Numbered from the stretch's first letter, positions 49,528 to 59,768 are shown. The stretch: DNA of 64,000 nt from Candidatus Omnitrophota bacterium (GCA_903820505.1 CAIJHQ010000031.1:1-64000); one strand, 5' to 3'. Numbers and translations are program-made. Notes: generated by a model not told the origin, from the sequence alone.

Positions 49528-50124
49528 ATGAAGAACGCGTTTTTAATTTCATTGTGTTTTGTATTAGCGGGATGCGCGTCGCACGCTTCTCAGCAGGCGC
49601 CCGCGCAGTCTTTGACCGTTCCACAACCGGCAGTGAGCGAACCTCGAAAGGAAGGGAAGATCGTGAAGATCAAGATCGAAACAACGCTGGGAGATATCTA
49701 CGCGGACCTGTATGAGACCGAAGCTCCTAAGACCGTCGCGAATTTCGTGACGCTCGCGAAAAAAGGTTTCTATGACAGCATTATTTTCCACCGCGTGATC
49801 CCGAATTTCATGATCCAGACCGGCGACCCGACGGGCACCGGAAGCGGCGGACCGGGCTATCAATTTGCCGACGAATTCTCGCCGAAACTGCGTCACAATA
49901 AACCCGGCATCCTTTCCATGGCGAATTCCGGGCCGAATACGAACGGCAGCCAGTTCTTCATCACCGAAGTCCCGACCCCGTGGCTCGACAATCGCCACTC
50001 CGTGTTCGGGGAGGTGACGCAGGGGATGGACGTGGTCCTCAAGATCTCCGCGGCCCCCCGCAACAGCTGGGACAAGCCCGTCCAGAAGATCGCCATGACC
50101 AAGGTCACGGTGCTGGAAGGGTAG
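49528..50124 (+). CDS. Lipoprotein cyclophilin-type peptidyl-prolyl isomerase
   Basis: 198 aa. A lipobox VLAGC puts the lipidated Cys at residue 16, so it is probably anchored in the outer or periplasmic membrane leaflet. The cyclophilin domain (about 47-195) has [25 protein letters not shown] and the [12 protein letters not shown] segment. It catalyses prolyl isomerisation in envelope protein folding. Shine-Dalgarno AAAGGAGGGG is strong. Confidence 0.93.
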   Translation: MKNAFLISLCFVLAGCASHASQQAPAQSLTVPQPAVSEPRKEGKIVKIKIETTLGDIYADLYETEAPKTVANFVTLAKKGFYDSIIFHRVIPNFMIQTGDPTGTGSGGPGYQFADEFSPKLRHNKPGILSMANSGPNTNGSQFFITEVPTPWLDNRHSVFGEVTQGMDVVLKISAAPRNSWDKPVQKIAMTKVTVLEG

Positions 50125-50191
50125 TCACTAACGCCGTAAATGATCCCCTCACACCCCGGCGGGTGCGCGAAGGGGCGAGGGCTGAGGAGTC

Positions 50192-51433
50192 ATGCGGTCA
50201 GATCCGTGGGACGTCATTATCGTTGGCGCGGGGCCGGCAGGTCTTATGACCGCTATCACCTGCGCCGTAAAACCCCTGCGGGTCCTGGTCCTGGACGGTA
50301 ACTCCCGGGCCGGCGCGAAGCTCCTCCTGTCGGGCGGCGGCCGGTGTAATGTCACCAACCTCAAGGTCAGTGAAAAGAATTACCAGGGCGGCGAGGCGCG
50401 GACCGTCCGCAATGTCCTCAGCGCATTTTCTTCCGAGCGCGCGGTCCGGTTTTTCAAGTCCCTCGGGGTCGCGATGGTCCTCGAAGAAGGAACGAAATAC
50501 TTCCCGGAAACCCAATCCGCAAAGACAGTCCTCGAAGCCCTTCTCGGGGAGGCCCGTGCCTGCGGCGTTATTCTCGAGATGAAGAAAAAAGTTTCGCGGA
50601 TCTCCCGGCCGGACGGATCCTTTCGTGTCGCGGGAGAAGGTTTTGAGTATACGGCGCGGGCCGTTGTGATCTGCACGGGCGGACTGTCCTACGCGGCGAC
50701 CGGAAGCGACGGCTCCGGGTACGGACTCGCCAGAACGATGGGGCATACGATCGTCAAGACGTTGCCGGCCTTGACGCCTCTTCTCACCGACGATCCTGAC
50801 TGGAAAAAACTTTCCGGGATCACTTTACCGGTGCGCTTGACCGTAACGGCGGAGGAAAAAAAGTTCGCCGCAAGCGAGGGCGCTTTTCTTTTCACGCACA
50901 CCGGGTTCAGCGGTCCGGCCGTTCTGGATATCAGCGGACCCTGGCTCCGCTGTCCGGCAGTCCCTAAGGAACTTATCGCGAATTTTCTTCCCGATGAAAA
51001 TGAAGAGTCGCTTCGCGCGGCGTGGGTCCGGGCGGCGGCGGATCACCCGAAGTGGAGCTGGAAGCGTTTTCTGGCGCGTTATTTTCCGGAACGTTTGACG
51101 GAGGTTCTTTTTCACAAACTCGGGAGGGACGTAGGGACTCCCGCGGGGCAATGTTCCAAGAAGGACCGGGACGCCCTTTTCCGTTCGCTCGCGCATTTTC
51201 CGCTCCGTGTGACGGGGGCATGCGGCTATGAGAAAGCGGAAGTCACATCCGGGGGAGTCGATCTCCGGGAAGTGAACGGGAAGACGCTGGAGTCCAAACT
51301 CCAGCCGGGGCTTTATTTTGCCGGGGAGGTCCTGGACGTGGACGGCCGGATCGGAGGGTATAATTTTCAATGGGCGTGGGCGAGCGGGTTCGTGGCGGGC
51401 AAGGCCCTTCTCCGGGAGCTCGGGACCCGCTGA
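50192..51433 (+). CDS. HI0933-family FAD oxidoreductase
   Basis: 413 aa flavoprotein of the HI0933/YhiN group (BaiN-like). FAD-binding VIIVGAGPAGLMTAI, the family loop LLLSGGGRCNVTN, ICTGGLSYAATGSDGSGY, and C-terminal GEVLDVDGRIGGYNFQWAWASG are all present. The substrate is unknown; related enzymes reduce unsaturated steroid or ring compounds, or have no known role. GAGGAG precedes the ATG. It seems to stand alone between the cyclophilin and NlpC/P60 genes. Confidence 0.88.
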   Translation: MRSDPWDVIIVGAGPAGLMTAITCAVKPLRVLVLDGNSRAGAKLLLSGGGRCNVTNLKVSEKNYQGGEARTVRNVLSAFSSERAVRFFKSLGVAMVLEEGTKYFPETQSAKTVLEALLGEARACGVILEMKKKVSRISRPDGSFRVAGEGFEYTARAVVICTGGLSYAATGSDGSGYGLARTMGHTIVKTLPALTPLLTDDPDWKKLSGITLPVRLTVTAEEKKFAASEGAFLFTHTGFSGPAVLDISGPWLRCPAVPKELIANFLPDENEESLRAAWVRAAADHPKWSWKRFLARYFPERLTEVLFHKLGRDVGTPAGQCSKKDRDALFRSLAHFPLRVTGACGYEKAEVTSGGVDLREVNGKTLESKLQPGLYFAGEVLDVDGRIGGYNFQWAWASGFVAGKALLRELGTR

Positions 51434-51564
51434 GATCATTTTTGCTGCCGGCGGAATTGAACGGGGGCGATTTTCCAGTGGCAACGGCGCCTTTTTGTGA
51501 GTAGATTAAGGGCGTTTTCAAAGTGTCGCATTCATCCATCCATCAACGGATAACGAGGCAATCG

Positions 51565-52986
51565 ATGAGAAAAAGTTTTTTGTTCCTGCTGGCTTTTCTT
51601 TTTATTTTTTCCGCGGCCCGGGCCGAGGAAGATCTTCCGCCGCTCCCGAAAGGCCCGCTCCTTTTGACGACCGCCACGCCCGCGATGCTATTCCCGGAAT
51701 ACTGGATCAAACGTCTTCCGAATGCCGAAAAGGCGATTAAGATGATGGACCAAATGAAACATTTCAACGAGGAGATCCACAGCACGATCCCGGAATGCGT
51801 GGACGTGTTCAAACTCGACAGGACGCGGCCGGGCAAGCAGGTGAGCGATCAGATCCGGTTGGAATATGACACGCTCAAGAGCCGGAAACTTTTCGATGAG
51901 AATGGAAAGGTAGTCCCCAAGTCGGTTTTTGAGGAATCGGTCAAGCCGGTCATGCAGATCGAGCAGGTGCCCGCCAAGGTCAAGATGCGGTGGGGCGCGG
52001 CCATCCGCGCGACTTCGGTCCGTGCGTTGCCGACCACGATCAAGATGATCGAGGGCGCCGATGACGTGGAATTTGACCAATTGCAATTCACGTTGATCAA
52101 GCTCTGGACCCCGGTCGGGATCTTCCACGAATCAAGCGACGGCAAGTGGTTCTATGTCCAGGCGCCTTACGTCCGGGGGTGGGTGAGGACCAAAGACATC
52201 GCGATCTTTCCGGACCGCGACCGTCTGAAGCTTTGCACGCGGTCGGGAAGGTTCCTCGTAGTGACCGGCGAAAGCGTCCGCGTTTTCCGTGATGCCGCGT
52301 TGAAGGACATGGTCCAGCGGCCGAGCATGGGAACGGTCATTCCTCTCTCTTCGGGCAAAGGATCCTCCGGCGGGAAAAAGACCTCCCCAAAGGAAGAGAG
52401 CGCGGCGGTGAGTTCCGATGTCTACACCGTCTGGATGCCTTACAGAAAGGACGACGGGAGCGTCGCGCTTTCGAAAAGTTATGTCAGCAGAAAAAGCGAC
52501 GTCACCCAGGGTTTTCCCACTTACAGCCAGGCGAACGTGATCCGTCAGTCCTTCAAACTTCTTGCCGAGCGTTACGGATGGGGCGGCATGTACAATGGCC
52601 GGGACTGCTCGGGATTTGTCCATGACGTGTTCCTGAGCCTCGGCGTGGACTTGCCGCGCGATTCCAAACAGCAGGCCCTGATCGGGACACAACTCGGCCA
52701 TTTCGAGCCCTTCCAGGATGATGCCGAAAAGAAGGCCGTTCTTAAGTCCGCGCGTCCCGGGATCACGTTGATCAAAATGCCGCACCACCAGATGATCTAC
52801 CTCGGGACCGTGAATGACCAGTTCTACATCATCCACTCGACATGGGCCGAGCGCACCGGTCAGGACCCGCAGCTGGACGAGAGACGCAGGATCAACCAGG
52901 TGGTCGTCTCGGACCTCAATCTGAACGGCAAATCCTACGTGGGTTCTCTTTTTGACCGGATCGTTTCCATAAATGAGGTTGATTGA
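51565..52986 (+). CDS. Secreted NlpC/P60 peptidoglycan hydrolase with SH3 domains
   Basis: 473 aa. Signal peptide KSFLFLLAFLFIFSAARA (cleavage near residue 20), then a helical region, SH3b-type domains (about 150-330, RWGAAIRATSVRALP, WMPYRKDDGS) and a C-terminal NlpC/P60 domain. Its catalytic Cys is in GRDCSGFVHDVFLSLG and the His in MPHHQMIYLG. It probably cleaves peptide stems in the periplasm. The ATG at 51565 has GAGG at 6 nt and begins the signal peptide, so the longer in-frame form from 51523 is rejected. It is coupled to the next gene by a 1-nt overlap. Confidence 0.9.
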   Translation: MRKSFLFLLAFLFIFSAARAEEDLPPLPKGPLLLTTATPAMLFPEYWIKRLPNAEKAIKMMDQMKHFNEEIHSTIPECVDVFKLDRTRPGKQVSDQIRLEYDTLKSRKLFDENGKVVPKSVFEESVKPVMQIEQVPAKVKMRWGAAIRATSVRALPTTIKMIEGADDVEFDQLQFTLIKLWTPVGIFHESSDGKWFYVQAPYVRGWVRTKDIAIFPDRDRLKLCTRSGRFLVVTGESVRVFRDAALKDMVQRPSMGTVIPLSSGKGSSGGKKTSPKEESAAVSSDVYTVWMPYRKDDGSVALSKSYVSRKSDVTQGFPTYSQANVIRQSFKLLAERYGWGGMYNGRDCSGFVHDVFLSLGVDLPRDSKQQALIGTQLGHFEPFQDDAEKKAVLKSARPGITLIKMPHHQMIYLGTVNDQFYIIHSTWAERTGQDPQLDERRRINQVVVSDLNLNGKSYVGSLFDRIVSINEVD

Positions 52987-53537
52987 TGGATCTTAAAAAA
53001 CCGTTATTGCTGTTGATCCTCTGTCTCGGACTCCCGCTTATTCCCGTTCATGCGGAAGACGCGGCGCCGGCCACGAAAGATTTTTCGCTCCAGACTTCTT
53101 CGGAATGGGTCGAACTGCCGCCCAGTTTCCAGGGCGTGGTGGCCTCGTACGGCAAGTTGGGGACTTTGGCGACGTTCTACATTACAGCGCGTGACCTTGA
53201 AGAAGCGAAGACGGTCCGCGACCTCCGATGGGAAGACCTTTTTAAACCCGAATTCGCTTCTATCAATATCCACCATGAAGGGGAGACCGTGATCGGCGGC
53301 GAAAAAGCCCGTTATTGTCTTTATTCGCTCAAGCCCGGGGAATTCAAGTCGACCATGGAAGGGAACTTGCCGGCCAAGTACATGAATTATGTCCTGATCC
53401 ACGGCAACAAGCTCTTCTCCGTCACGTTCAAAGACACGCAGGACGGGTTCGGCCTGAGTTATCCGTCGTTCGTCACGGTCATCCGCACTCTGCGTTTCGA
53501 GACGGCCCCTCCGGCGAAGCAAAGCGCGACCGCGTGA
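52986..53537 (+). CDS. Secreted protein of unknown function
   Basis: 183 aa with a clear signal peptide (KKPLLLLILCLGLPLIPVHA, cut about residue 22-23). The mature part is beta-rich with a single Cys and no domain that I recognise. It ends in RTLRFETAPPAK, a layout seen in PsbP/DUF1795-like envelope proteins, though this is only a resemblance. It is translationally coupled to the NlpC/P60 gene before it and to the small gene after it, suggesting a shared envelope role. Confidence 0.8.
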   Translation: MDLKKPLLLLILCLGLPLIPVHAEDAAPATKDFSLQTSSEWVELPPSFQGVVASYGKLGTLATFYITARDLEEAKTVRDLRWEDLFKPEFASINIHHEGETVIGGEKARYCLYSLKPGEFKSTMEGNLPAKYMNYVLIHGNKLFSVTFKDTQDGFGLSYPSFVTVIRTLRFETAPPAKQSATA

Positions 53538-53917
53538 ACTTCCGCGAATTTCTCGATGAAGTCCAGAAGATCAAGCCCGAGGAACTGCGGGTGCGGACCG
53601 AGTCCTCGCTTGAAGTGGTCGCTTCCAAGGATCATCTCGGAAAAATAAACCCCGTCCTCGAAACCTATTTCGGTCCCGCGTTCAAGCCCCAGGGCCGGCG
53701 GCCTACCCGCGAGTCAGACCGTTATTCCAGTCCCTACGGCGGTATCCGCCGGGATCAGACCCTTTATTTCCGGGAGGATGAAGAAGGTTTTGCGATCGCG
53801 ATGCTCTGGCCCTGGAAGAACGGCGTTTCAGTCACGGTGAAGATCATCCGGGGACAGATCGAAGAGTCCCCCGCAAAAGGAAAAAGATCTTTCTGGGATT
53901 TTTTGGGGAAACGGTAG
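53534..53917 (+). CDS. Small hypothetical protein
   Basis: 127 aa from a GTG that overlaps the previous stop by 4 nt (GTGA). No signal peptide is seen. It contains LETYFGPAFKPQGRRPT, then GIRRDQTLYFREDEEGFAIAMLWPWKNG, and ends SFWDFLGKR. The acidic-then-aromatic pattern looks like a folded cytoplasmic protein; I do not recognise the family. It is the last gene of a three-gene run with the NlpC/P60 hydrolase. Confidence 0.7.
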   Translation: MNFREFLDEVQKIKPEELRVRTESSLEVVASKDHLGKINPVLETYFGPAFKPQGRRPTRESDRYSSPYGGIRRDQTLYFREDEEGFAIAMLWPWKNGVSVTVKIIRGQIEESPAKGKRSFWDFLGKR

Positions 53918-53934
53918 AGGATTTTTTTGAGTCT

Positions 53935-53959
53935 AAACTGGACAAAAACAGTCTGGTTT
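53935..53959. promoter_or_regulatory. Operator-like inverted repeat at the suf promoter
   Basis: AAACTGGAC (53935-53943) and GTCTGGTTT (53951-53959) are imperfect inverted repeats (7 of 9 pairs) with a 7-nt A-rich spacer. They overlap the -35 box and spacer of the promoter, a fitting site for the Rrf2 regulator encoded next. Confidence 0.55.
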
Positions 53960-53967
53960 GATATAGT
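53939..53967 (+). promoter_or_regulatory. suf operon promoter
   Basis: TGGACA (53939-53944, 5/6), a 17-bp spacer and TATAGT (53962-53967, 5/6) lie 69 nt before the rrf2 ATG at 54037. Confidence 0.72.
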
Positions 53968-54036
53968 TGTTGTGGGACCGTGGTGCACGCTTTGAAAAGA
54001 GAGTGACTGTCATCAAGGCTCCTGGAAAGGTTTTTC

Positions 54037-54501
54037 ATGAGATTTACGACAAAGACAGAGTACGGGGTTATTTGCCTGGCGCACATGGCCAAGAAGCCGT
54101 GGCCGGGCGCGAGCGTCGCGAAGGAGATCGCCGAGCACGAGGGTTTTTCGGTGACCTTCACCGAGAAGATCCTTCAGGGGCTCCGGCGGGCCGGCATCGT
54201 GACCTCCCAGCAGGGGAACAAGGGCGGATGGACATTGACCCGTCCGGCGGCCGAGATCACGCTCAAGGAGATCGTCGACGCTCTGGAGGGCGGCACGTTC
54301 GAGGCCTTTTGCGACCCGAAGCGCCGCAAGAGCATCGTCTGTAATCATTTTTCGCTGTGTAAACTGAAACCCATCTGGTACCAGACCAAAAAGACACTGG
54401 ACGAACTTTATCAGACGCTCACGCTGGAGATGATCGCCGAGGACGTCATGAACGCCGGAACGAAACCGGAGCCTGCCCACACCTCGCGAGGTGGCAAATG
54501 A
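54037..54501 (+). CDS. Rrf2-family regulator of the SUF operon
   Basis: 154 aa. It begins [18 protein letters not shown], as IscR/SufR-type proteins do, with helix-turn-helix [26 protein letters not shown], wing NKGGW, and cysteines Cys92, Cys102, Cys108 (C-x9-C-x5-C) for an Fe-S cluster. The wide first gap differs from IscR (C-x5-C-x5-C). It overlaps sufB by 4 nt and likely represses the operon when cluster supply is adequate. Confidence 0.9.
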   Translation: MRFTTKTEYGVICLAHMAKKPWPGASVAKEIAEHEGFSVTFTEKILQGLRRAGIVTSQQGNKGGWTLTRPAAEITLKEIVDALEGGTFEAFCDPKRRKSIVCNHFSLCKLKPIWYQTKKTLDELYQTLTLEMIAEDVMNAGTKPEPAHTSRGGK

Positions 54502-55934
54502 CCGACGCCGGGTCTTTTCTGAACAAGGAGTACCAGCACGGATTTGTCACCAAGGTGGATTCGGAGACCTCGCCGCGCGGGCTGAATGAAGACATCATTC
54601 GTTTCATCTCCCAGAAAAAAAAGGAGCCAAAATTCCTTCTCGACTGGCGGCTCGACGCCTACCGTGGCTGGCTCAAGATGAAGGAACCGACCTGGGCGCG
54701 CGTGACCTACCCGCCGATCGATTATCAGAACATCATCTATTATTCCGCGCCGAAACAAAAAAAAGGCGGCCCCAAAAGCCTCGAAGAGGTCGACCGGGAG
54801 ATCCTGCGGACCTACGAAAAACTGGGGATCCCGCTCGAGGAGCAGAAACGCCTGGCCGGAGTGGCGGTGGACGCGGTCTTTGACAGCGTTTCCGTCGCGA
54901 CGACGTTCAAGGAAAAGCTCAAGGAATACGGCGTTATTTTTTGTTCGTTCTCGGAGGCGGTCCAGAAGCATCCTGACCTGATCCGGAAATATCTTGGATC
55001 GGTCGTGCCGGTGACGGACAATTATTTTGCCGCGCTTAATTCCGCCGTTTTCAGCGACGGGTCTTTCTGTTACGTTCCCAAAGGGGTCCGCTGTCCGATG
55101 GAACTTTCCACCTATTTCCGCATCAACGCCATGGAGACCGGCCAATTCGAACGCACCCTGATCGTGGCGGACGAAGGAAGTGTCGTGAGCTATCTCGAAG
55201 GATGCACGGCGCCGGTTCGCGACAAGAACCAGCTTCACGCGGCCGTGGTCGAGCTTGTGGCGCATGAAAAGGCGCAGATCAAATATTCGACGGTCCAGAA
55301 CTGGTACCCGGGGGACAAGGACGGGAAGGGCGGGATCTATAATTTCGTGACGAAACGCGGGATCTGCCGCGGCGCCTATTCCAAGATCTCGTGGACGCAG
55401 GTCGAGACCGGTTCGGCGATCACGTGGAAGTATCCGAGCTGCATCCTTCAGGGGGACCATTCCGTCGGGGAATTCTATTCGGTGGCCGTGGTCAACAATC
55501 ATCAGCAGGCGGACACCGGCACCAAAATGATCCACCTCGGGAAGAACACGCGGAGCACGATCCTCTCCAAGGGGATCTCGGCGCGTTTCGGGAAGAACAC
55601 TTACCGCGGGCGGGTCAGGATCCTGCCGCAGGCGACGGGGGCGCGGAACTACACGCAGTGCGATTCGCTCCTCATGGGAGCGCAATGCAGCGCGAACACT
55701 TTTCCGTCGATCGAGGTCAGTAACAAAACGTCCCGGGCCGAACACGAGGCCACGACGTCCCGGATCAACGAGGACCAGCTTTTTTATTGCAAACAGCGCG
55801 GGATGTCCGCGGACAACGCGATCTCCGTGATCGTGCACGGGTTCTGCAAAGAGGTTTTCAAGAATCTTCCCATGGAGTTCGCGGTCGAGGCCTCGAAGCT
55901 CCTGGGCGTAACTTTGGAAGGCAGTGTCGGATAA
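54498..55934 (+). CDS. sufB: SUF scaffold subunit SufB
   Basis: 478 aa, typical SufB length; right-handed beta-helix scaffold on which Fe-S clusters form with SufC and SufD. Recognisable segments are [60 protein letters not shown] and [12 protein letters not shown]. It starts at the ATGA overlap with the rrf2 gene, so regulator and scaffold are co-translated. Confidence 0.96.
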   Translation: MTDAGSFLNKEYQHGFVTKVDSETSPRGLNEDIIRFISQKKKEPKFLLDWRLDAYRGWLKMKEPTWARVTYPPIDYQNIIYYSAPKQKKGGPKSLEEVDREILRTYEKLGIPLEEQKRLAGVAVDAVFDSVSVATTFKEKLKEYGVIFCSFSEAVQKHPDLIRKYLGSVVPVTDNYFAALNSAVFSDGSFCYVPKGVRCPMELSTYFRINAMETGQFERTLIVADEGSVVSYLEGCTAPVRDKNQLHAAVVELVAHEKAQIKYSTVQNWYPGDKDGKGGIYNFVTKRGICRGAYSKISWTQVETGSAITWKYPSCILQGDHSVGEFYSVAVVNNHQQADTGTKMIHLGKNTRSTILSKGISARFGKNTYRGRVRILPQATGARNYTQCDSLLMGAQCSANTFPSIEVSNKTSRAEHEATTSRINEDQLFYCKQRGMSADNAISVIVHGFCKEVFKNLPMEFAVEASKLLGVTLEGSVG

Positions 55935-55948
55935 CAAAGGAGTGAGCG

Positions 55949-56692
55949 ATGCTGGAAATTAAAGATCTGCACGTAAGCGTTGAAGGCGTTGAGATCCTGA
56001 AGGGGATCGACCTCAAGGTCCGGGCGGGCGAAGTTCACGCCATCATGGGGCCGAACGGCTCCGGCAAAAGCACGCTGACGCGCGTGCTGGCCGGCCATCC
56101 CGCATACCAGGTCACAAAAGGATCGGTGACGTATGAAGGCAAAGACCTTTTCGCGTTGTCCATCGAAGAGCGGGCGCGACAGGGGGTTTTTCTGGCGTTC
56201 CAATATCCCGTCGATATCCCCGGCGTGAACAATGCCTACTTTCTGAAGGCCGCGCTGAACGAAATACGCAAGGCCAAAGGGCTTGATGAGCTGGACGCCA
56301 TGGAATTTCTGGAATTTCTCAAGGAAAAGATGAAGACCGTGGAAATGGACGAGAGTTTCCTGAACCGGCCGGTCAATGAGGGGTTTTCGGGAGGCGAGAA
56401 AAAACGTAACGAGATCCTGCAGATGGCGGTCCTGAACCCGAAACTTGCGATCCTTGACGAAACGGATTCCGGACTGGACATCGACGCCCTGAAGATCATT
56501 TCCGAAGGAATCAACCGGCTGAGGAGTCCCGACCGCTCGATCATTTTGGTGACCCATTACCAAAGGATCCTGAATTACATCACGCCCGATCACATCCACG
56601 TCCTGATGGGCGGAAAGATCGTGAAGTCGGGCGGAAAGGACCTCGCGTTGCAACTTGAAGAAAAAGGGTATGAGTGGGTGAAGGAGACCTGA
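55949..56692 (+). CDS. sufC: SUF ATPase SufC
   Basis: 247 aa ABC-type ATPase. Walker [10 protein letters not shown] (31-39 region), signature [15 protein letters not shown], and Walker [18 protein letters not shown]. It powers the SufB2C2/SufBCD scaffold. Shine-Dalgarno AAAGGAG precedes the start, 14 nt after sufB. Confidence 0.96.
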   Translation: MLEIKDLHVSVEGVEILKGIDLKVRAGEVHAIMGPNGSGKSTLTRVLAGHPAYQVTKGSVTYEGKDLFALSIEERARQGVFLAFQYPVDIPGVNNAYFLKAALNEIRKAKGLDELDAMEFLEFLKEKMKTVEMDESFLNRPVNEGFSGGEKKRNEILQMAVLNPKLAILDETDSGLDIDALKIISEGINRLRSPDRSIILVTHYQRILNYITPDHIHVLMGGKIVKSGGKDLALQLEEKGYEWVKET

Positions 56693-56726
56693 GACGGAAA
56701 TTTCCGCTCCGGCAGGAAAGATGATC

Positions 56727-58034
56727 ATGGATAAAACAAAGATGCAACAATACACCGATGCTTTCGAGGCCCGGAAAACGGGCGGCATGAGCGAGCCGCT
56801 GTGGGTGCGCCGTCTGCGCGAAGAGGCCATGGCTGCTTTCGTCGAAAAAGGGTTCCCGTCGACACGGGATGAGGCGTGGCGGCACACTGACCTGACCGCT
56901 GTCCGGGAAGGCGCGTTCATTTTTGAGCATAAACCCGTTTCCTTGCCGCAAGGCCGGATCGAAGATCTGAAAAAAGAATACGGAGGAAACCTGGTTGTAT
57001 TCGTGAACGGCCGCTATGTCGAGGAAGTTTCGTCGCTTCCTGGAAATATCGGGGTCACCGGACTCCCGAAGGCGCTTGAGTCGATGCCGGAACTTGAATC
57101 ACATTGCGGTACTCACGCGGATCTCAAGCAGAACGCTTTCGTGGCGTTGAATACGGCCTTCCTCGGCGAAGGGGTTTTGATAAAGATCCCCGAAGGGCAG
57201 GTCCTGGAGGTCCCGCTCCGGCTGATGTTTATCGCGGACCCGGCCATCGATGGAGCGATCTTCCAGCCGCGGGTCTTGGTCCTCGCCGGAAAACGCAGCG
57301 CGGGAACTATCGTGGAACATTATTCCTCCGCAGGCAGCAAAAGTTATTTTACGAACGTTGTGTCGGAGATCATTCTGGAGGAGGGCGCCTCATTCCGCCA
57401 TTACAAGATCCAGGATGAGAGCAAAAAGGCTTTCCATATGGCGTCGACGTGGGTAGTCCAGGAAAAGGGCAGTCGTTTTTCTTCCTGGGCGCTTTCGACG
57501 GGATCCAGGCTCATGAGGAATGACTGTTATGTGGGGCTTACGAAGGAAGAGACCTCGTGCGCGCTGAACGGTCTCTATCTGGGGGACGGGGAACAGCACC
57601 TGGACCAGCACACTTTCATCGATCACCGGAAGCCGGCGGGAAAAAGCCGGCAATTTTTCAAGGGATTGATGGCGGGGAAGTCCCGCGGGGTCTTCGGCGG
57701 CAAGGTTCTTGTCCGGCAGGGGGCGGTGCAGACCGACGCGACACAGGTCAATAAAAACCTCCTTCTATCGGATGAGGCGAGGGTCGACACGCAGCCCCAA
57801 CTGGAGATCGACACGGACGACGTGAAGTGCAGTCACGGCGCTGCGGTGGGGCCGTTGCAGGAAGACGCGGTTTTTTATCTGAGGTCCCGCGGGATCGGCG
57901 AACGCGATGCCGGGAGGATCCTGGCGCGAGGGTTCGTCCAGGAAGTGATCGATGCCGCGGAGCAGGACTTTTTCAAAAGGGAACTGGAAGAGCGCGTCAG
58001 TCAAAAACTGGAAGCGCAATTCTGTCAAAGTTAA
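56727..58034 (+). CDS. sufD: SUF scaffold subunit SufD
   Basis: 435 aa. The N-terminal helical part has PSTRDEAWRHTDLTAV and the C-terminal half is the SufB/D beta-helix, with NGLYLGDGEQHLDQHTFIDH and the conserved VKCSHGAAVGPL near the end. The ATG at 56727 has AGGA at 9 nt; the one at 56721 is too close, so the choice differs by two residues. The gap to sufC is 34 nt. Confidence 0.94.
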   Translation: MDKTKMQQYTDAFEARKTGGMSEPLWVRRLREEAMAAFVEKGFPSTRDEAWRHTDLTAVREGAFIFEHKPVSLPQGRIEDLKKEYGGNLVVFVNGRYVEEVSSLPGNIGVTGLPKALESMPELESHCGTHADLKQNAFVALNTAFLGEGVLIKIPEGQVLEVPLRLMFIADPAIDGAIFQPRVLVLAGKRSAGTIVEHYSSAGSKSYFTNVVSEIILEEGASFRHYKIQDESKKAFHMASTWVVQEKGSRFSSWALSTGSRLMRNDCYVGLTKEETSCALNGLYLGDGEQHLDQHTFIDHRKPAGKSRQFFKGLMAGKSRGVFGGKVLVRQGAVQTDATQVNKNLLLSDEARVDTQPQLEIDTDDVKCSHGAAVGPLQEDAVFYLRSRGIGERDAGRILARGFVQEVIDAAEQDFFKRELEERVSQKLEAQFCQS

Positions 58035-58062
58035 GAAGAGGAGCGGCCGCGAGGGCACACAC

Positions 58063-59304
58063 ATGGAACCATCAACCGGCGTGAAAAAATTTGATGTAGA
58101 AGCGATCCGGAAGGATTTTCCGATCCTGGAAGAACAGGTCTACGGGAAGCCTTTGACCTATCTGGATAACGCGGCAACGACCCAGAAACCCCGGGCCGTG
58201 ATCGACACCCTGACGCAGTTCTACTCCAAAGAGAACGCGAACATCCATCGCGGCATTTTTTGTCTGAGCGAACAGGCGACCAAGCGCTACAAAAGCGCCC
58301 GCCACCGGGTCCAGGAATTCATCCATGCACGTTCGGACAAGGAGATCCTCTTCGTTCGCGGGACGACGGAAGCCATCAATCTGGTGGCGCATTGTTACGG
58401 CCGCGCCTTTCTCCGGAAAGGCGACGAGGTGCTGATCACCGGCATGGAACACCACTCGAACATCGTTCCCTGGCAGATGCTTGCCGAACAGACGGGCATC
58501 CGGTTGAAAGTGGCGCCCATCAACGATGAGGGGGAACTCATCCTCGAGGAATTCAAGAAGCTTCTGACCCAAAAGGTCAAATTCGTTTCCGTGACGCATG
58601 TCTCGAACGCGCTCGGAACGATCAATCCCGTCAAGGAACTGGCGCGGCTCGCTCATGAAAAAGGGGCGGTGGTCCTGGTCGACGGGGCCCAGGCGGTGGC
58701 GCATACGGCGGTGGATGTACAGGATATCGATTGCGATTTTTACGCTTTTTCCGGTCACAAACTTCTCGGGCCGACGGGGATCGGCGTGCTTTACGGGAAA
58801 AAAGAACTGCTCGAAAAAATGCCTCCGTATCAGGGCGGCGGGGACATGATTCGTACCGTGACCTTCGAGAAGACGACTTACAACGACCTGCCGTATAAAT
58901 TCGAGGCCGGGACGCCGCATATCGCCGGAGTGATCGGGCTCGGCGCGGCGATCGATTACATCCGTTCGGTCGGACTGGACCGGATCGAGGCTTACGAGCA
59001 GGAACTCCTCGCGTACGGTACCGAAAAGATCCTGCAGGTGCCCGGCCTGCGCCTGATCGGGACGGCCCGGAAGAAGTCCGCGATCCTGTCTTTCGTGATC
59101 GGCGAAGCGCACGCCCATGACATCGGGACGATCCTGGACCGGCAGGGGATCGCGATACGCGCCGGGCATCATTGCGCCATGCCGGTCATGCAGCGGTTTA
59201 ACGTTCCGGCGACGACGCGCGCCTCGCTGGCATTCTACAATACGAAAGAAGAGATCGGCCGCCTGGTCGCGGCGCTCCATGAAGTGACGGAGGTGTTCCG
59301 GTGA
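58063..59304 (+). CDS. sufS: Cysteine desulfurase SufS
   Basis: 413 aa PLP enzyme (class V, group II) that mobilises sulfur from cysteine. YLDNAATTQKPRAVID, the Schiff-base Lys in FSGHKLLGPTG, and the persulfide Cys in RAGHHCAMPVM are present. The start at 58063 follows GAGGG; upstream in-frame codons lie partly inside sufD and are not family-like. The 3' end overlaps sufU by 4 nt. Confidence 0.95.
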   Translation: MEPSTGVKKFDVEAIRKDFPILEEQVYGKPLTYLDNAATTQKPRAVIDTLTQFYSKENANIHRGIFCLSEQATKRYKSARHRVQEFIHARSDKEILFVRGTTEAINLVAHCYGRAFLRKGDEVLITGMEHHSNIVPWQMLAEQTGIRLKVAPINDEGELILEEFKKLLTQKVKFVSVTHVSNALGTINPVKELARLAHEKGAVVLVDGAQAVAHTAVDVQDIDCDFYAFSGHKLLGPTGIGVLYGKKELLEKMPPYQGGGDMIRTVTFEKTTYNDLPYKFEAGTPHIAGVIGLGAAIDYIRSVGLDRIEAYEQELLAYGTEKILQVPGLRLIGTARKKSAILSFVIGEAHAHDIGTILDRQGIAIRAGHHCAMPVMQRFNVPATTRASLAFYNTKEEIGRLVAALHEVTEVFR

Positions 59305-59756
59305 ACGGCGATATCCGCGAGCTTTATCAGGAAATGATCATGGACCATAACAAGAACCCGCGGAATTTCCGCGCGGTGAAGGACGCCAACCGGAACGCGG
59401 AAGGGTACAACCCGCTGTGCGGGGACCATTTTAAGGTTTCACTCCTGATGGACGGGGACGTGATCAAGGATATCGGGTTCGAAGGGGCCGGCTGCGCGAT
59501 CTCGAAGGCTTCGGCCTCGATGATGACGGCGGCGCTGAAAGGCAAGACGCGCCGGGAGGCCAAAGCGCTTTTCGAGGAGGTCCATAAAATGCTTTCCCGG
59601 AAGATCGGGGAACCCTGCGACGTTTCCAAGGTCGGCAAACTGGCGACGCTGGCCGGAGTCTGTGAATTCCCGGCGCGCGTCAAATGTGCTTCTCTTGCGT
59701 GGCACACGATGTGCGAAGCCCTGGACCCGACCGGAAAACAAGTGACGACGGAATAG
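59301..59756 (+). CDS. sufU: SufU-type sulfurtransferase
   Basis: 151 aa IscU-like fold with the zinc ligands Cys in PLCGD, Asp two residues on, Cys in GCAISKAS, and Cys in RVKCASLAWHTM. SufU accepts sulfur from SufS. GTG start overlapping the sufS stop (GTGA). The SufS/SufU pair replaces SufE here. Confidence 0.93.
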   Translation: MNGDIRELYQEMIMDHNKNPRNFRAVKDANRNAEGYNPLCGDHFKVSLLMDGDVIKDIGFEGAGCAISKASASMMTAALKGKTRREAKALFEEVHKMLSRKIGEPCDVSKVGKLATLAGVCEFPARVKCASLAWHTMCEALDPTGKQVTTE

Positions 59757-59768
59757 GGGATCGACCGG

